From NCBI GenBank assembly GCA_016859345.1, contig CM029116.1, positions 8,901,143-8,965,142 of the forward strand: DNA of 64,000 nt, given 5' to 3'. A model generated the notes under the pieces. That model had not been told where the DNA came from. It saw only the letters and a list, made by a program, of their open reading frames with translations, and searched no databases. Each line of letters opens with the position of its first letter. Positions within the stretch are counted from its first letter, which is position 1. Shown here one piece after another: positions 1-13,415 of this stretch. Both the position numbers and the translations under genes were made by a program. This DNA is from Istiophorus platypterus. Its lineage: Eukaryota > Chordata > Actinopteri > Istiophoriformes > Istiophoridae.

Positions 1-2084
1 TTATCTTGTGTAGAAAGGTCTCTGTCTAAGTTATGGTATTTAGGAATTCAAGCACAAGATGGTTAAATACAGTTTCGATATAGTGGGATGTTTAAATAAT
101 AACCAGTGGTATTATTCTGTAGGGAAGTTGTTTGTACCCAAACAGAGCTGCCGCTTCCTAAGGCTAACATTTCAAACTCACAGCCAATCAAATAGCCGTC
201 TAAGGATTACATGAGATCTTACTATCACATTCTGTTATGAGATTTTCTCCAGTCCTCCATGAGCCTTACAAACTAGGGTTCTGGCAAACTTGAGATTAAC
301 AATCATTCGTGGGCAAAAGAGCTGACCTGGAGCTATCATTACATCTACTGTTATGTTAGATTGCACGCTATTTGTTTTGCTATGTTCTGATTTACTCAGC
401 AAACATATCAGCTGTAAGATGCTGGTGTTCCATCACTGTTTTGCTTGAGGTCACAGGGACAAATGTAAGTCTGGTGATGGGCTTTTGGAAGTAGATAAAG
501 CCGCATTTGTGTTTCTGCCTTTTGAAGTCACTCTTGTCTGACATGGCTGTTACGGATGGGCTGCACAGCAAATAGACTTAGCCAGGGCAGGGCACATGTG
601 GGAGAGCACGTATGGGCATGGATAGATGAAAGATGGCTTTGGTACCCTGCTTGTGACAACAGTAGTCACAGATCTCTGCTTTGATGGCAGCAGCCTATCC
701 TCAGCACCTGCCCTATCCTACTAACCTCATGACATTCCTGTAGAGGAGAGTGTCAACATCCCTCTCTCTCCCTGAAACATCAACAGCAGCAGCCCTGTTA
801 TTTGCCACTGCGGCTGCTACGTATCAAATTCCTTGTTCTATGTACAGTACAGTGAACCTTCTGATCCCGAGCATCACTGTTCATTGCCATCAGCAATTAA
901 TAATATCTCAGATTATTACACTGATATACACACCAAATAGACCTGGAGAAACTTGCCTAGCATTGATACAATGACAGTTAATTGGACAAATAATGGCTCT
1001 TGGCTATCACAGTAATTTATCAACACAAGGTGTATGTGTCAGTGTAGCAATATTGTGCACTGAGGACAAAATATTGTTTGTAAGAAAAGAATTTCTATTT
1101 AGTGTTATTTTTTTTTTGTGTGTGTTTTTTCTTTTAAATCAATAATTCAAGTCTCTGGCACCACCTAAAAGACAATATTATAGTGTATTTTCCGGGAAAG
1201 GATGACTGGGTTTCTCTGAATTTTGGGAAGTGCAACCTTATTTTTTCAGCATTGCCCAGTCTAAATAAGCCATGGGCCCTTTTATGTAAGCCGAGACTCT
1301 CTCTGAGTCCGTTTTGAGAGCTAGAATTTAGTTAGTCTCCATGGATCCAGAGATGTCGATAAGATGCAGGATCACACAGACAAATGGTCCTTCCCTCAAT
1401 GGGATATGGGGAGTTACTGTATATGGGAGGAATATACTGCAGGTCATTTAGGCCAAAGAAATAAAAGCAGCCCTGTGGTTTGCATCCCTCTCTGCATTTG
1501 ACCTCTGAGTGGTAACACAGTATTCAGTACAAATGACCTGCATGTGCGTCGCTGCACATTGCTCATCCAGGTACCATCGCTGTCATCTTGTTACCCCCAC
1601 CTCACACACACCAGTCACATAGCCAACAGACAGGCCTAAGAGCTGCTGTTTGCCCAAGGGCCCTGGGCACACTTCAGTGTGGCTAGGGAAGCTCTTACAC
1701 AATTCACTTGAGAAAGCTCTTTGTCAATATACTCACGACCGCTTAAATTGCAAATGTGAGCTTTAACTGTGTACCAAAAATAATGCACATCTCTGAAGCA
1801 CTACTGATAATTCACTTTGAAGACCCATGTGAAACACCTGATTAGAAATGTGAAGATCAAATCCTCTATCTTTCGCTGGTCACACTACTGTTGTACAACG
1901 TACAATATTGTCTTTGTGTGATTATGGTGATTTTATGCATGTCTGCCTAAGGCCATGAGGTGTGGTCTAGAAAAGCTGGGGAGGCCCTGCGACACTGTTG
2001 TCACACCACAGACTGAGATCCATTCCTGGAGGACCATATGGAGGACACTGAGAGATGCTCGCAGGGTATTGCAGACTCTATCCA
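1..2084. other. No gene seen
   Basis: AT-rich non-coding DNA with a T-run near 1108. The frames at 750-974 and 1955-2143 lack any recognisable protein. The latter may include the start of the LINE relic that follows. Confidence 0.6.
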
Positions 2085-3330
2085 GTAATTGTGAGGACAG
2101 TTTTGTACCAAAAAAAAAAGGTCTGCTATTTCATGAACAATAAACCATGGCTTAACAAGGACAGATAAACCCCCTTCAGCAGGAAGAAGAGGGATTTTGA
2201 GAGCCCATTCATCACATCCAGTCAGCTGAGATGGGAGCTCACCTGCTCAGAGTTCTGAAATGGAGCTGAGGGTACAGACAACATCAATCTCGGAGTGCTT
2301 AAGGTTGGTGCTGGGCAACTTGCAGAAGTGTTTCAGGACCAATTTTACCTCTTCTTGAGGCTGAAGAAGGTCCCCAGCTTTGAAAAACCCCTGGCATTTA
2401 TCTGGTGCCCAAGAACTCCAAATGATTACCTGCCATGTCGCCTGTCTTGAAGACCTTCAAGGGACTGTTTTTGCAGCATGTTAGGCCCCTGGTGAGTGAC
2501 TCCCTTTACCCTCTGTACCATGCCCAAATTGGCATGAATAATATCAACTAATTTCTACTGCACAGGGCTTACTCACATCTGGAGAGATCTGGAGAGGCCG
2601 TGAAGCACAGTGGGAATCATGTTTCTTGATTTCCCTAGTGCATTCAACAGCATTCGGCCCCTCCTGCTTCCAAAAAGGCTCTCATCCATACAAGTAGACC
2701 GCGACGTGGTTGCCTGGCTTAAAGACTAGTCCACCACCAAGCCACAGTTCGTCTGGTTGCAGGGCATTTCTCAGACAATTCCACCACTATGGGCTGCATC
2801 AGTGAGGACGAGCAAGAGGAGTACAGAGGGGTTCACCAGGTGGTGCAACGAGAACCACCTTGATCTCATGGTGGACTTTCAATAAAGCAGGAGGCTGCCA
2901 ACCCTTATTACCATTACTTTATTATTATTGGTGGACTCATACAGGTTCCTCAAAGTGCACACAAACAATAAACTAGACTGGACAGAAAACACAGAGGCCC
3001 TCTATAGAAAAGGACAGTGAAGACAGTGTTCATTTTTAGGAGGCTCAGGTACTACAATGTGTGCAGCAGACTAAATCAGATTTTCTTCCAGTCTGTGATA
3101 GACAGCAAACTATTTGCTGTGATGATGAAGAAGCCCAGCTCTTTTTTTGGACTAAGGCTGGACAATTTACAGGCACTCATGGGGAGTAGCATGAGGGACA
3201 AAATAAGAACCATCCTAAGCAAAACCACTCCCTTCTATGATGAGCTTTGGCAGATGGGGAGCACCTGCAGCCACAGGCTCCTCTTCCCCAAGTGCAAGAT
3301 GGTGCATCAAAGACAATCATATTGATTTGG
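2085..3330 (+). mobile_element. Decayed non-LTR retrotransposon (LINE), reverse-transcriptase portion
   Basis: Across several shifting + strand frames with stops, the sequence retains typical fish LINE ORF2 text in the right order. An N-N-K-P-W-L-N-K-D linker-like segment lies near 2140, then a C-R-P-V-like reverse-transcriptase entry near 2440. Next come L-D-F-P-S-A-F-N-S-I near 2625 (compare the usual LDFSSAFNTI), C-N-E-N-H-L-D-L near 2850, and N-K-L-D-W-T-E-N-T-E-A-L-Y near 2970. The C-terminal end is S-H-R-L-L-F-P-K-C near 3280. The layout resembles L2/CR1/Rex-type elements, but I cannot fix the clade. Many indels and stops make it non-functional. Ends are approximate, and no tail or target duplication was identified. 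Confidence 0.8.
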
Positions 3331-3705
3331 ACACAGAGGATAGAACATTTGTTGCTATAAATATGCATACAACTGGAAACACTACTTATTCATTTAAGAT
3401 AAGTAGTTGGTTACTACTATACAACAGTCATCTGCATGCACTGGTATTATCTGCTTTATCTTTGCTGCAGGAACCAAAACTTGCAAACACATTATGTCTT
3501 GTGTTAACAAAGACTGTGTTTGCTCTTTTTCAAATCCCAACTGTTCTGTTATCCACTCACCTCCTCCCTGCCCATCACACCACCCATTCCTCTCTGTCTG
3601 TCAAATGCAGTAAAACGCCCCCTCGAACTACAGTCAAACATATGAACACACAAATGCATATCAACCCTGCACCCTGCAGCATTTTCATCTGCAGATTCAC
3701 AGCAG

Positions 3706-3781
3706 TAGAGAGAGAGACTGAAGAGGGAGCCAGGGAGAGAGAGAGAGAGAGCGAGAGAGACAAAGAAAAAGAGAAAGAGAT
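3706..3781. repeat. GA-rich purine tract
   Basis: Imperfect (GA)n with interspersed aaag. It produces spurious frames rich in Glu/Arg on + and Leu/Ser on -. The surrounding 3331-4299 holds no other feature I can support. Confidence 0.9.
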
Positions 3782-4299
3782 ACATATTGTGGCTTAGAAG
3801 ACGTTTTGCTCACAATAACAAGCATAGAGCTCACTGCAAGGAGCCTCCAGCACAGATAAACACAAAATAAAGTGTTACATACACATATGCAGCCAAAAGA
3901 AGGAGAGAAGGAAAACCTAGTGAACTCTCACAATCATACATATGCATTATTTAATGCAGATGTTGTAGAGTAATTGACTAATACATGTAGCAGCACTTCT
4001 TTAGATTTGTAATATACATATATGATATAATGCATTTCTTTCCTTGTGTTGGGTTTCATCACGCTCTAATTGATCTGTTTATAACAAGATAGTCTCACAG
4101 AGCAGAGGAAATGATGTGACTTTGTGATAAGAATGCACAACAGTTAACTGAAACTGTTCCAGTCAAACCTGACACTGATCTAGGTTTTGTTTGAATCCCT
4201 ACCTCGGCTACCAACACAATCTTTTTGATTGGCAAGTAAGATTTAAAGCTGCATTGAATAAGTATTTTTATGTTATAATCAATGGATCTGCCCAGCTAG

Positions 4300-5980
4300 A
4301 AATTGTAAATCCCGAGAATTTTCTGAAAACGTCCCCGCTGGTGCAAAGCACAGTCACGCCGTGGAGTTCATTAATGGATAAGGGGACATTATTTGGCAGA
4401 GTTTCAGGGAACATTCAGGGACTTGTTAGGGGACCATTACTATGGGACATTCCTTCTAGGTCTCTACACTATGTTTTCATAACATTTACAAAATCTTTAG
4501 TGACATTACAGGAACTTTTAGGGGACTAGCCTATAATGCCTTTTTTTGGGTTCTCTGCAGGTCCATGCATAACCTTCCCTGAATGTATGCAGAACTTTTA
4601 TTATCATTACAGGAGGTTTTGCAAAATCTTTAGGGGATGTTAAAATTGGTATCTCGAAAAAACATCAAAACATGTTAACACAGTGTGTTCATATGTAATG
4701 CAAAAAAATTATCGATATTTCAGTTGTGTCCTTATATTTATGATTGTTTTTGTTTGCCCAGTTTCTTTGACCCTCTGAAAATGAGGGACAATGTAAAAAG
4801 ATTGAAGACAATCTGGCAAAGGAACTGGGAAAACAGGAAAATTTTTCTTTTTTAAAAAATTTTGTAGCTGATCTGTGTATATATGGGACTGGCTGACAGG
4901 AAAACCAGGGGCAGGTAAATGATTGGGAGCAGGTGTGGATGAGAAAGGGGTGGGAGTAACACAAGGGCAGGATCTGCAAAGATGAGACAAGTATTTCAAA
5001 ATAAATAGGACCAACAAGATGTAATAATTTAACAGGCTGTTACACAGAGGAGTCTGCATATTGACTTACTGCCACATGATTGATGAGATATTTGCAGTAG
5101 TGTTCAGGTGCAGATGTGTTCATAATAAAGTGGCCACTGTGTGTAATTTAAATTGGCCACACCCCACCCTTCTCCACTGTCATCTTCTCATTATCCACAC
5201 ACCCATGTAATCTGACCCGATAAACTGAAAACTTGATATACCTTAATTGGGTAGGACTTCCTCTTCTCCCACTGGGGACTCACATATCGGTCCTCATAGC
5301 TCCCGTAGCTAACGCAATTGCTCTGTATTAAAATCAGTTCATTTTCCCTAATGTTGTTTTGCAAGTTCCACTGTAAATTTACTGCAATTTTACTGTAATG
5401 CCTCTGTTACCTTACTGTCCTGTAATTTTTACTTTTATGTTATGCTAATGTAATTAAATGGAAAATTGGCAGTCATAAAGTATTCTGTAGCGTATAAGTC
5501 CTAAAGGGACTATTCTTATATGACCAGCAGAGAACCATTTTGGAATTTTTTGTTTACATCTCAAAAGTACTTTTTGTGATGCCATGTTACCATAAAAGAA
5601 CAAAAATTGAACATTTAACTAAAGTCATGTGAGATAACGTACTGTATACTAACTTGGATGCAGCCCTGAATGAAATGTCCCCTTGTGATTGATAAAGAAG
5701 CATATGATAATCTCTTTTAATGTCTCAAATGTCCTCTGTAATTTTGGACAGTGACCACAAAACAACCGAATGGAATGTCCCCCTAAAGTCATATAGGGAA
5801 CTATAGTAGATGTGGGAATGTTCTCTTGACATCCAGACGTCCTCCTTGTCATGTTGCTATGCGACCATGAGTTTGAGGTCTTCCTAAAGTCATATAGGGA
5901 ACGTTGAACGGCACACATTAACATTCGTCATCTTTACAGAACATTATACAAGGTCCCCGGAATGTCCCCTCCTACATGGT
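4300..5980. repeat. Unclassified interspersed repeat block (ggggacatt/gaatgtccc type)
   Basis: The left part is full of motifs such as aggggacattattt, agggaacattcaggg and ttaggggac. The right part has the opposite orientation, for example gaatgtccccctaaag and ccccggaatgtcccc. This arrangement suggests a foldback or long-inverted-repeat DNA transposon, but I could not align the two halves well enough by eye to prove it. A 20-bp unit, cctaaagtcatatagggaac, occurs exactly twice, at 5782-5801 and 5883-5902. Confidence 0.4.
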
Positions 5981-6020
5981 AAATTACTATGTATAATTTG
6001 GATGCTGTGGCTCATTATTA

Positions 6021-6529
6021 CCACCAACACCATTATGAGCAAGTTTTTATTACATATTAGTGGATTGTTATTATTGGTAGTACACTATTTCCATACATCC
6101 CAATATAATATTAATTTAATTAAAATAACTAATGTCGTCATATATTATATATAATATAATATGTAAATAAGTATATATAGTAGTACTATACTATACTACT
6201 TTCCCCGGAAGAAAGGCAGCAGACAGCTTGTTTCAATGAGAAGCTACTTGTTTACTTTATACTGACCGTACACTTCCTGCCACCAACACATTGATGAGCA
6301 AGTTTTATTACATATTAGTTTTATTATTATTATAGTTATTACTATTTCCATACATCCAATAATACCATTCATTAAATGAATTGTAACTAATGTCAATATA
6401 TTATAATGTATATGTGTGTTGTAATTAAGTAGTGTGTATACTATATACTACTTACTTACTTAAAAAGAAAAGAGAAAGACAGCTTCAATGAGAAGCTTTG
6501 TTGTACTTATACTACTTTTACACTTCCTG
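6021..6529. repeat. Diverged tandem duplication, two units of about 255 bp
   Basis: Unit 1 (6021-6279) and unit 2 (6280-6529) follow the same order: ccaccaacac, then gagcaagttt with attacatattag, then ctatttccatacatcc, then an AT-rich centre, then gacagctt...caatgagaagct, then cacttcctgcc. The copies differ by substitutions and many small indels in the AT-rich part. The junction is direct, with no spacer. Confidence 0.85.
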
Positions 6530-7080
6530 CCAAGCATCAAATAGCAAACAGACAAAGTTAGCAACTTGCTGTTGAACAAAGTGAAGTACTGAACTGCTAA
6601 AGAGCCAGATGTTTTTCTCAGGAGTTGTTGGATACCAAATACAGACCTAAAAAGAAAGAAATATTCAATTTACAGCTGTCAGTTGGTCTGAAAAACAATC
6701 CCAAAAAAATAGTAAAGTTGTCTGCAGATATTGTTGTTTTAGTGCAAATTTAAACTGATAAAATTCTTCTCCTGTCAGTCAAAACATCCTCAAGCTTCAA
6801 AACATTTCCTCTTTTGATATACTCTCCCATCAGTCATGTCGGCAAAGGAATGACAGGAACAGGAAGATTACATTTGCATTGGGCACCTGTTAACAGCTTG
6901 TAAATACACTCAGATGCTCACATGGACGGCCATTTGCTGGTGGGATGTAAGCAATGGTGTGAATGTATTTTTGGTTATTATTAGTGTTGCACTTGACATT
7001 TATCCACTCAGAGGGCATGTGGTGAGGCAGCTTTCATGTGAGGGAAGATACATGTGTATCTGAACAAGTGTGTGTGCTTT
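6530..7080. other. No gene seen
   Basis: AT-rich non-coding sequence between the tandem duplication and a GT repeat, with no recognisable repeat family. Confidence 0.6.
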
Positions 7081-7156
7081 CAGATCTTTGGCTTAGTGTG
7101 TGTGCGTGTGCGTGTGCGTGTGCGTGTGTGTGTGTGTGTCTGTGTGTGCGTGTGCA
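7081..7156. repeat. Imperfect (GT)n/(GTGTGC)n microsatellite
   Basis: gtgtgtgcgtgtgcgtgtgc pattern followed by pure GT and further tgcgtg variants. Confidence 0.9.
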
Positions 7157-7656
7157 GTGTGTTAATGCCAACACAGAGTGCATTCATTGTCTTTGAAGAC
7201 GTCAGAAAGAGATGAAAGGGCTTACTTTCACTGGTGCCCCCCCCTCCCTGTTAACCCTACCTCTCTCTCTTTCCATAATCCAATGACGTGCCTAGCTCTC
7301 TCTCCTTTTCCTCCTCTATCCCCACACATAGTCATATTGACATGCATAGGCCATACCACTCTCTTCTTTAAAGGAAAATGGATTTAGCGGAAGTGAGTCC
7401 TGAAGCACTTTTGCTATGTTGAATGTCCCATGGGGTTTGCGAATGGATAGATCTTTCCTAAGAGCAGGTATAAAGTGAAGAAACCCCCTTTACCACACGC
7501 ACAAACACACACACACCTGCACAGTTCATCTTTCGGCTCTCCATCTAGCTCCATACATCGACAAGAATCCCAGCAACTGCTGAACCTTGCCTTCAAAACA
7601 GATGTTTACTACTTTCCTTCCCCATATGCAAAGGTAACATAAAGGTTATCCGGGTA

Positions 7657-7776
7657 AAAAATAAATAAATAGATAAATTTAATTAAAATATATTAAAATA
7701 CATTAAAATAAAATGAAATTAGATGAAATAAAATAAATGAAATAGAATAAAACTAAAAAAGAATAAAATAAAACAA
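7657..7776. repeat. A-rich low-complexity tract (taaaataaa type)
   Basis: Repeated aaataaa, attaaaat and gaaataaaa units over about 120 bases. Confidence 0.85.
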
Positions 7777-10700
7777 GATTTAGTCATTTGTATCATGTGC
7801 TCATCCCTTTATATCCTGGGGTTAGTGAATCTTGTTTGGCAAAGCAAAATTGTGCCTCTGTATGGTATGACAACAGGATGGAGAGCTGAACTAGCACAGA
7901 ATTCTACAGTGGGATAAGCAGCTTCTTTGTTGGGCCGAGATGTGATGAACACAGCTAGTGTTTGGTCTTAAGTTTGTGTTAAGTGTGAATTTGCAGCAAA
8001 TTTCAGCGATGCTGCAACTACATATAAAGTCAGTGCAAAGACAAGGGTGATTAATATGCAAATTCAACCTGGGAGGTTGAATTAAGGTGAAGATCCACTC
8101 ATGTTGTTCATTGTGACTCCAATGCGTTCAAGTGCAGAGACAGAAGGCAAAGGAGAAGAGTCTTGAGGAATATAACTGGAGATCCTGGCAAGTTTTGAGA
8201 TCAGTCAGATGCTGAGCCATCACTCAAAAACAGCACAGAGACACACATGGCTGGTGCGTACATTGCCAGCAAGCTAATGTCTGTACAGTCAGTGCGTTGG
8301 CTATTTGGGGTGAATGAGTACAAGCAATGCAGCAGTCAAATTTGTCTGAATAACAGGAGGTGGAAATTTGCTTTGCTCTCTGTCTGAACAAACCTTTAGA
8401 CACGCACAGCTCACAGTCACTGCACTGCTCTATTTGCTGCTACCTAGCATTTAGGTCAGTGCACCGGGGTCTGCCACTCCCCACTACCTGCTCTGGCAGT
8501 GCAGATGAGACAATCTCAGCCATTCCATTACTTTGTCAGTAAAGAGGCTATGGCACAAGGGTGAATGAGTAAAGGGCTGAGGATGGGCCCTCCTCTTCAA
8601 TCACTGCCTGACTCCTAGCCGGATGTCCTATATTCATCAGAAGCAGCGTGAATGTCAGAGAGGGGAAGAGATTAGCAGAGTGTCAACCCTGACGGAGGTT
8701 AATGCAGGAGCAGGCCAACCATTTGTAACCCAAAAGGAGATTAATTACTGTTGGACCGTGCATAGGTTAGCCTGAGCAGTGACTGTTTCATTTGCTTTTT
8801 CTGGCCTTTTTTGTTGTGTTTGTACTTGTTTCAGGGATTGAAAATCTAGCCTCAGTAGGGATCATCTCTCGCTCCCCTTGCTCTATCTTCCCTCACTTCT
8901 GATCCCATTCTCTCCTTGAATCAGCATCTACTGCACTGCTTTTTTTTTTTTCAAATCTAAAAGGGCAGGCAATTTTTATTTCAGTATTTCATTAGTTTTT
9001 CAGATACACAAAAACAGATTGGAAGCTTGAGCCAAAAACACACCCACTGTTACACGGCATTGTAAACCTATTCTTTAATGTAGGCTCTGCTTTACTGGGC
9101 AACATTTGCTGTCACAATCTGTTTCACTCTGACTCAGCATTTACTTTCCCAGCAGCAAAGTAAACCTTGGATACATTAGACCATAATGTATCTAAGGTAA
9201 GGTCAGTGATCAGTTTCACTGAACCAAGTATTAACTGAGTCAGGTACAGAGAGTTTGGCCTTTCCAAACTTCCTTTCAACCACATATTTTTATCTCTGGA
9301 AGTTTTAGAAATTCATTCTCCTCTTCAACTGCATTTTTTCAAAAAGCATTTTGAACTGGTGGTCAGTGGAAGACTGAAAAAAAAAAAAACTGAGCCACCA
9401 GAAATGTTAAGCCTAAAAGTAGTGAGTAATTTGCCTGTGGATATCCTCCACCTTTTCCACTGAGACTTTCCCCTTGTGAAAAATGAGCCCAGACATCGTC
9501 TGTGCAAACAGCTTATAACGCGCCGCAGTTATGTTTTACTGGCAACCTCCCGCGTTGATATTAATTAAGACATTGGGAGGAAGGTTATGTAGTATAAAGA
9601 CAAGCGAAGTTTGTGTTAGAAGTAGGGAGGAGGTTGAGGTGGATGGATTGGTCAACGAACCACAGGACTTTGATGCAGCGGTCCGTCATTTGTTTCCAAT
9701 TTCCCATTTCCCACACTCCATTCCACAGCCCTAACTGTGTGTTTATTATTGTAACCATGATGACAAAGGTCCTCCAACCTTAAGGAAGCGTTCAGTTTAA
9801 CTCATACCATGTCCTTGCCCTAAACCTAACCTTGCCCTGAACCTGTATAAAATCAAGAATATGATTGTTATTTTAACCATTTTGATGAAGGTCCAGTATG
9901 CCTGCGGATATAAGGGTGTTATTTCAGGCGAAGCACCTAATGGTCAAATCAGAGGATAGGAACAAACAACTTATGTAGCATTTAAGGTAGAGGAATCGTT
10001 GCTTCTATTCTCCATCTTGTCTATTTCCTTTCTCATTGAACTAGCTAGTTGCTTCAGCTGCTTAAGCAATTCACAAGCCAATATAACTCAAAAAGGAAAG
10101 GGAATGAGATAACTGATGGAAAGGTTGAAGGCTGATAAGATGTTGGAACAATGACAAACAGTTACCCTGAATATATTTTTATAAAAATAAATAATTCTTA
10201 CACAAACACAAACAAGGTATACTTCTGAGATTACATTTTTTATAAGCATCGATTTAGAGAAAAGGTTTAATGAATTTTTATAAGCAAGATAGGAAAAATT
10301 CACATTTCAAAAACAGTGGACAGCGGAGCATTGTGATTTCATTCTGAAGGATGATCGAGGTAAAGACACAAATGACTGAGAAAACAGGAGGTTAGGAGAG
10401 TATGCTCCAGTTCATAATCCGATTTGTTTGTGTAGGCCACCATGTAAGCAGGACAATGCAAGTTCTTGTCAAATAATAATGAATAATGTGACAGGTTGAT
10501 TTAGGCATCAATATACTGTGTAACTGTAAAAACTCCAAAGGTTCTCCAGTGGACTAGCTTTGTGAGAGTAACCCTATTTCTTTTTTTGTGAGAAATGGTC
10601 TTTACAGTCTCTACATGCAGATTTTTTGGAAATGTTTTGCGTTTTATATGAAATAATCCCATATTTCACTGCAGTAGATCCTCTGTGTGGATTGAAGGGG

Positions 10701-11847
10701 CTGAAGCTCTTCAAGGTCATTTAAAAGACAACGAGCTAAAGCACGACATCAGAGGAGAGAAACACTGTGTAGAGCAGGAATATATTTTCTTTTCTGCTGC
10801 CACTATTTAAGAGCAAATGATGAATTCCAACCATCCAACATGAGGTATGGCTATTATCAAGGGAAATCAAGTGCCGGGGTGAATTACAGCTTACAATAAC
10901 CTGAAGGTGCAACGCATGTTTCTAACACGGCACCTATAGCAAAGTGAAGATGGTGGTGGTAAAGCAATTTGTACCCTGTCGCATGCTGACATTCCCTGTC
11001 TTGTATTATTCAGTCTGGGTTCTGTTAAACTGATCTGACTCTGACAAAGCTGAGCCAACTCTCCCTGTTGTGGGATAAAAGGTAGAAGATGGAGGAAGCT
11101 ATTCATCTGAAGGTTTGCATGGGGGACAAGTAGGAGCTCAACAAGGTGGAAAAGGCTCATGGATGTGCAATAAGTTGTGCAATGTCCCTGTGGTGACCCA
11201 GTCTGAAAAGAACAACAAAATGGCTAAGTGGCCACAGATGTGTCCACACATATGTGTTTTCCTAATCGTCTCAAATACCCACAGGCTGTCTGGCTGTGGC
11301 TCTGCAGGTTGTCCCGCCATGATCCATTCTGCATTTAGCAGGTAATTGGTTAGGCTTCGATGGCAGCTAGTGAAGCATCCCGTCATGTCAGCAATCATCT
11401 CTTCAGTTCATATATCCATTGTGATATTTCTGCTGTTAAAATTCATAGGAGTTGGCCTAAGCCAGGCTCAAATTCACAGAAAATTCTCATTTCAATTAAG
11501 TGTGTCAGAGTAGTTTAATCTAGAATCAGATACAGCTGTGTTTGAGGGCCTGTGTGGTTGTAATTAAGACTCAGTGGGAGATGTGGCCCGGGAGGAGAGC
11601 TTGGTCTCTAAGGTCAGACTACAATCACAGCCTTCGCATGTGGCCAGCCTTCCTTCCTCTGTACCATGGAGAAATCTGAGCTTCCAGCCAGGTGACTTTA
11701 TTATCAGCAGCCTAATTGGGAAAACATGCTTTTCATTGGCTGGGTAATGACTGTGAATGGTTTTATAGCTTGTCAAACAACAGGCTATTTTCAATTACCT
11801 GCAGACCCATGTGTTCAAATGCCATGAAATTGAGCAACGGAGGAGTT

Positions 11848-11851
<4 letters not shown>
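7777..11851. other. No gene seen
   Basis: Non-coding, apart from the weak repeat at 9735-9915 and short homopolymer runs near 8941 (T) and 9379 (A). Frames of 60-89 codons here have no recognised domain. Confidence 0.55.
9735..9915. repeat. Weak internal duplication in a possible interspersed repeat
   Basis: taaccatgatgacaaaggtcc near 9752 and taaccattttgatgaaggtc near 9875 resemble each other. They flank a stretch with ccctaaacctaaccttgccc that looks like a common fish repeat. Family not identified. Confidence 0.3.

Positions 11852-11878
<27 letters not shown>
11852..11878. repeat. Poly-A run of 27
   Basis: An uninterrupted A27. It could be the tail of an old retroposed copy on the + strand, but the sequence before it shows no gene or SINE I recognise. 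Confidence 0.9.
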
Positions 11879-12867
11879 GCTGGCTGATATGCTCAAATCT
11901 GCTCATTTGGAAAATGGACCTCTAGCACTGATGGCTGTCCGGTCACAACGGAAAATTTGAAAGCCTGACACCTACCAGATAGACAGTGATTACAGTAGCC
12001 GGTATATTATCACCTGGTTTGTTGCTCATTTTCAACTGAGCATTAAAAAAAAAAAAAAACCTGAATAGAAATGTCATGAATTCACTAAAAAAATATTGCA
12101 AAGCAGGCTGTGGTGGATAAGTTGGCATATCGAAAAACTGATGATGCAATAAAGGCTGATAGAATGAAATTTTTCAAATATGCCTTGATGTTTCTGTACT
12201 TGTCTCTTGTAAACAAAGCATTTATATTATGTTGCCACTTATTGTTACCTGTTTCCTCTCTTCCAGAGAGCCATAAAGAATAAAAAGAGCTGGGATGTCT
12301 GGACGAATTATATAATTTTGTTACATCCGATTGAATACATTTGCCTATGGGGTGGTTAATGGGAACATGCTGAATCCCTTATCAAATGCTAACCAATTTG
12401 TTTGTTGCCATGAATACACTGCCTTATAGGGGTTTGAAGCGTAGGGGTTAGAGTTACAGGATGAAATTGGAGACTGGCTGGTCTGCCTTGTGCTACCTGA
12501 GGTCCCACCTAAATACACTGCTTTTGCCTGCCTGACTTCCAGTGCACAGGTGAAAATGAATTGGGAGCTGAGTTCTCTAGTGTTGAGAATGACACTGTTT
12601 AACTTCGCTTTATCTATGCCTCTTCCGTTTCCTCTTCGCAATACGATTTTTTCAGCTCCACGTCTTCTGTGCTGCTCAGTTATTCCTCTGTGCCTCATCG
12701 TTCCAGCTCTCTGCTATTTTTCTCCATCCCCGCTTCATTAACCCCTCCCTCATTTCTCCTTTTGCTCTGGTCTCACCATCCACATCACTTTCACCCTTAT
12801 ATGCCTTCGCTCTTTCTGTCCTTTGCTCCCCAGTTTGCCTGAATTCTCTATTAATAGCATAGAAACG

Positions 12868-12952
12868 TAAGAAAAGAAAAAAGAGACAGAGAAAGAGAGA
12901 GACAAAGAAAGAAACACTGTGAAAGAAAAAAAGACAAGAAAAGAAAAAGAAA
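12868..12952. repeat. Purine-rich (GAAA/GAGA) tract
   Basis: aagaaaagaaaaaagagaca followed by further gaaag/gagag units. It produces overlapping low-complexity frames on both strands. Nothing else is supported between 11879 and 13374. Confidence 0.85.
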
Positions 12953-13371
12953 ACCGTGCACTATATTGTTCTGTGTCAAAGGCACTGAAATGGATGCCTG
13001 TTGCAGGGCAGGCAGCCACTGACAGTCTACACACCAAAGAGCTGAGCTTCATCCCACACCCTCAACCCCTAAAGGTAGTCTGTACCATAGCACTCCTATT
13101 TTAGCGAACCTGTGTGGGTTTAACAATGTGCACAATGGGGTTTAAATTCCAGGCATTCCCTCTGGACATTGTGACTCACTGACAGCAACAGCTCGCACTG
13201 CCTTTGCTTAAAATTCAAGCTACAAGCTTAGATTTGTCTGTTCTTCAGTTATATAATACTCATAAAGAGTATTAGGAGAATAAATGTGAAGCACTCCTAC
13301 TTTATCCCCCTTCAAGAGGGAAACAGGAAACAATCTTAATGTTCTTGACTAAGTACTAATTGGCACTAACG

Positions 13372-13374
<3 letters not shown>

Positions 13375-13411
<37 letters not shown>
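13375..13411. repeat. (TA)n microsatellite
   Basis: About 37 bases of alternating A and T, followed by an agagagag tract to about 13437. Confidence 0.95.
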
Positions 13412-13415
<4 letters not shown>

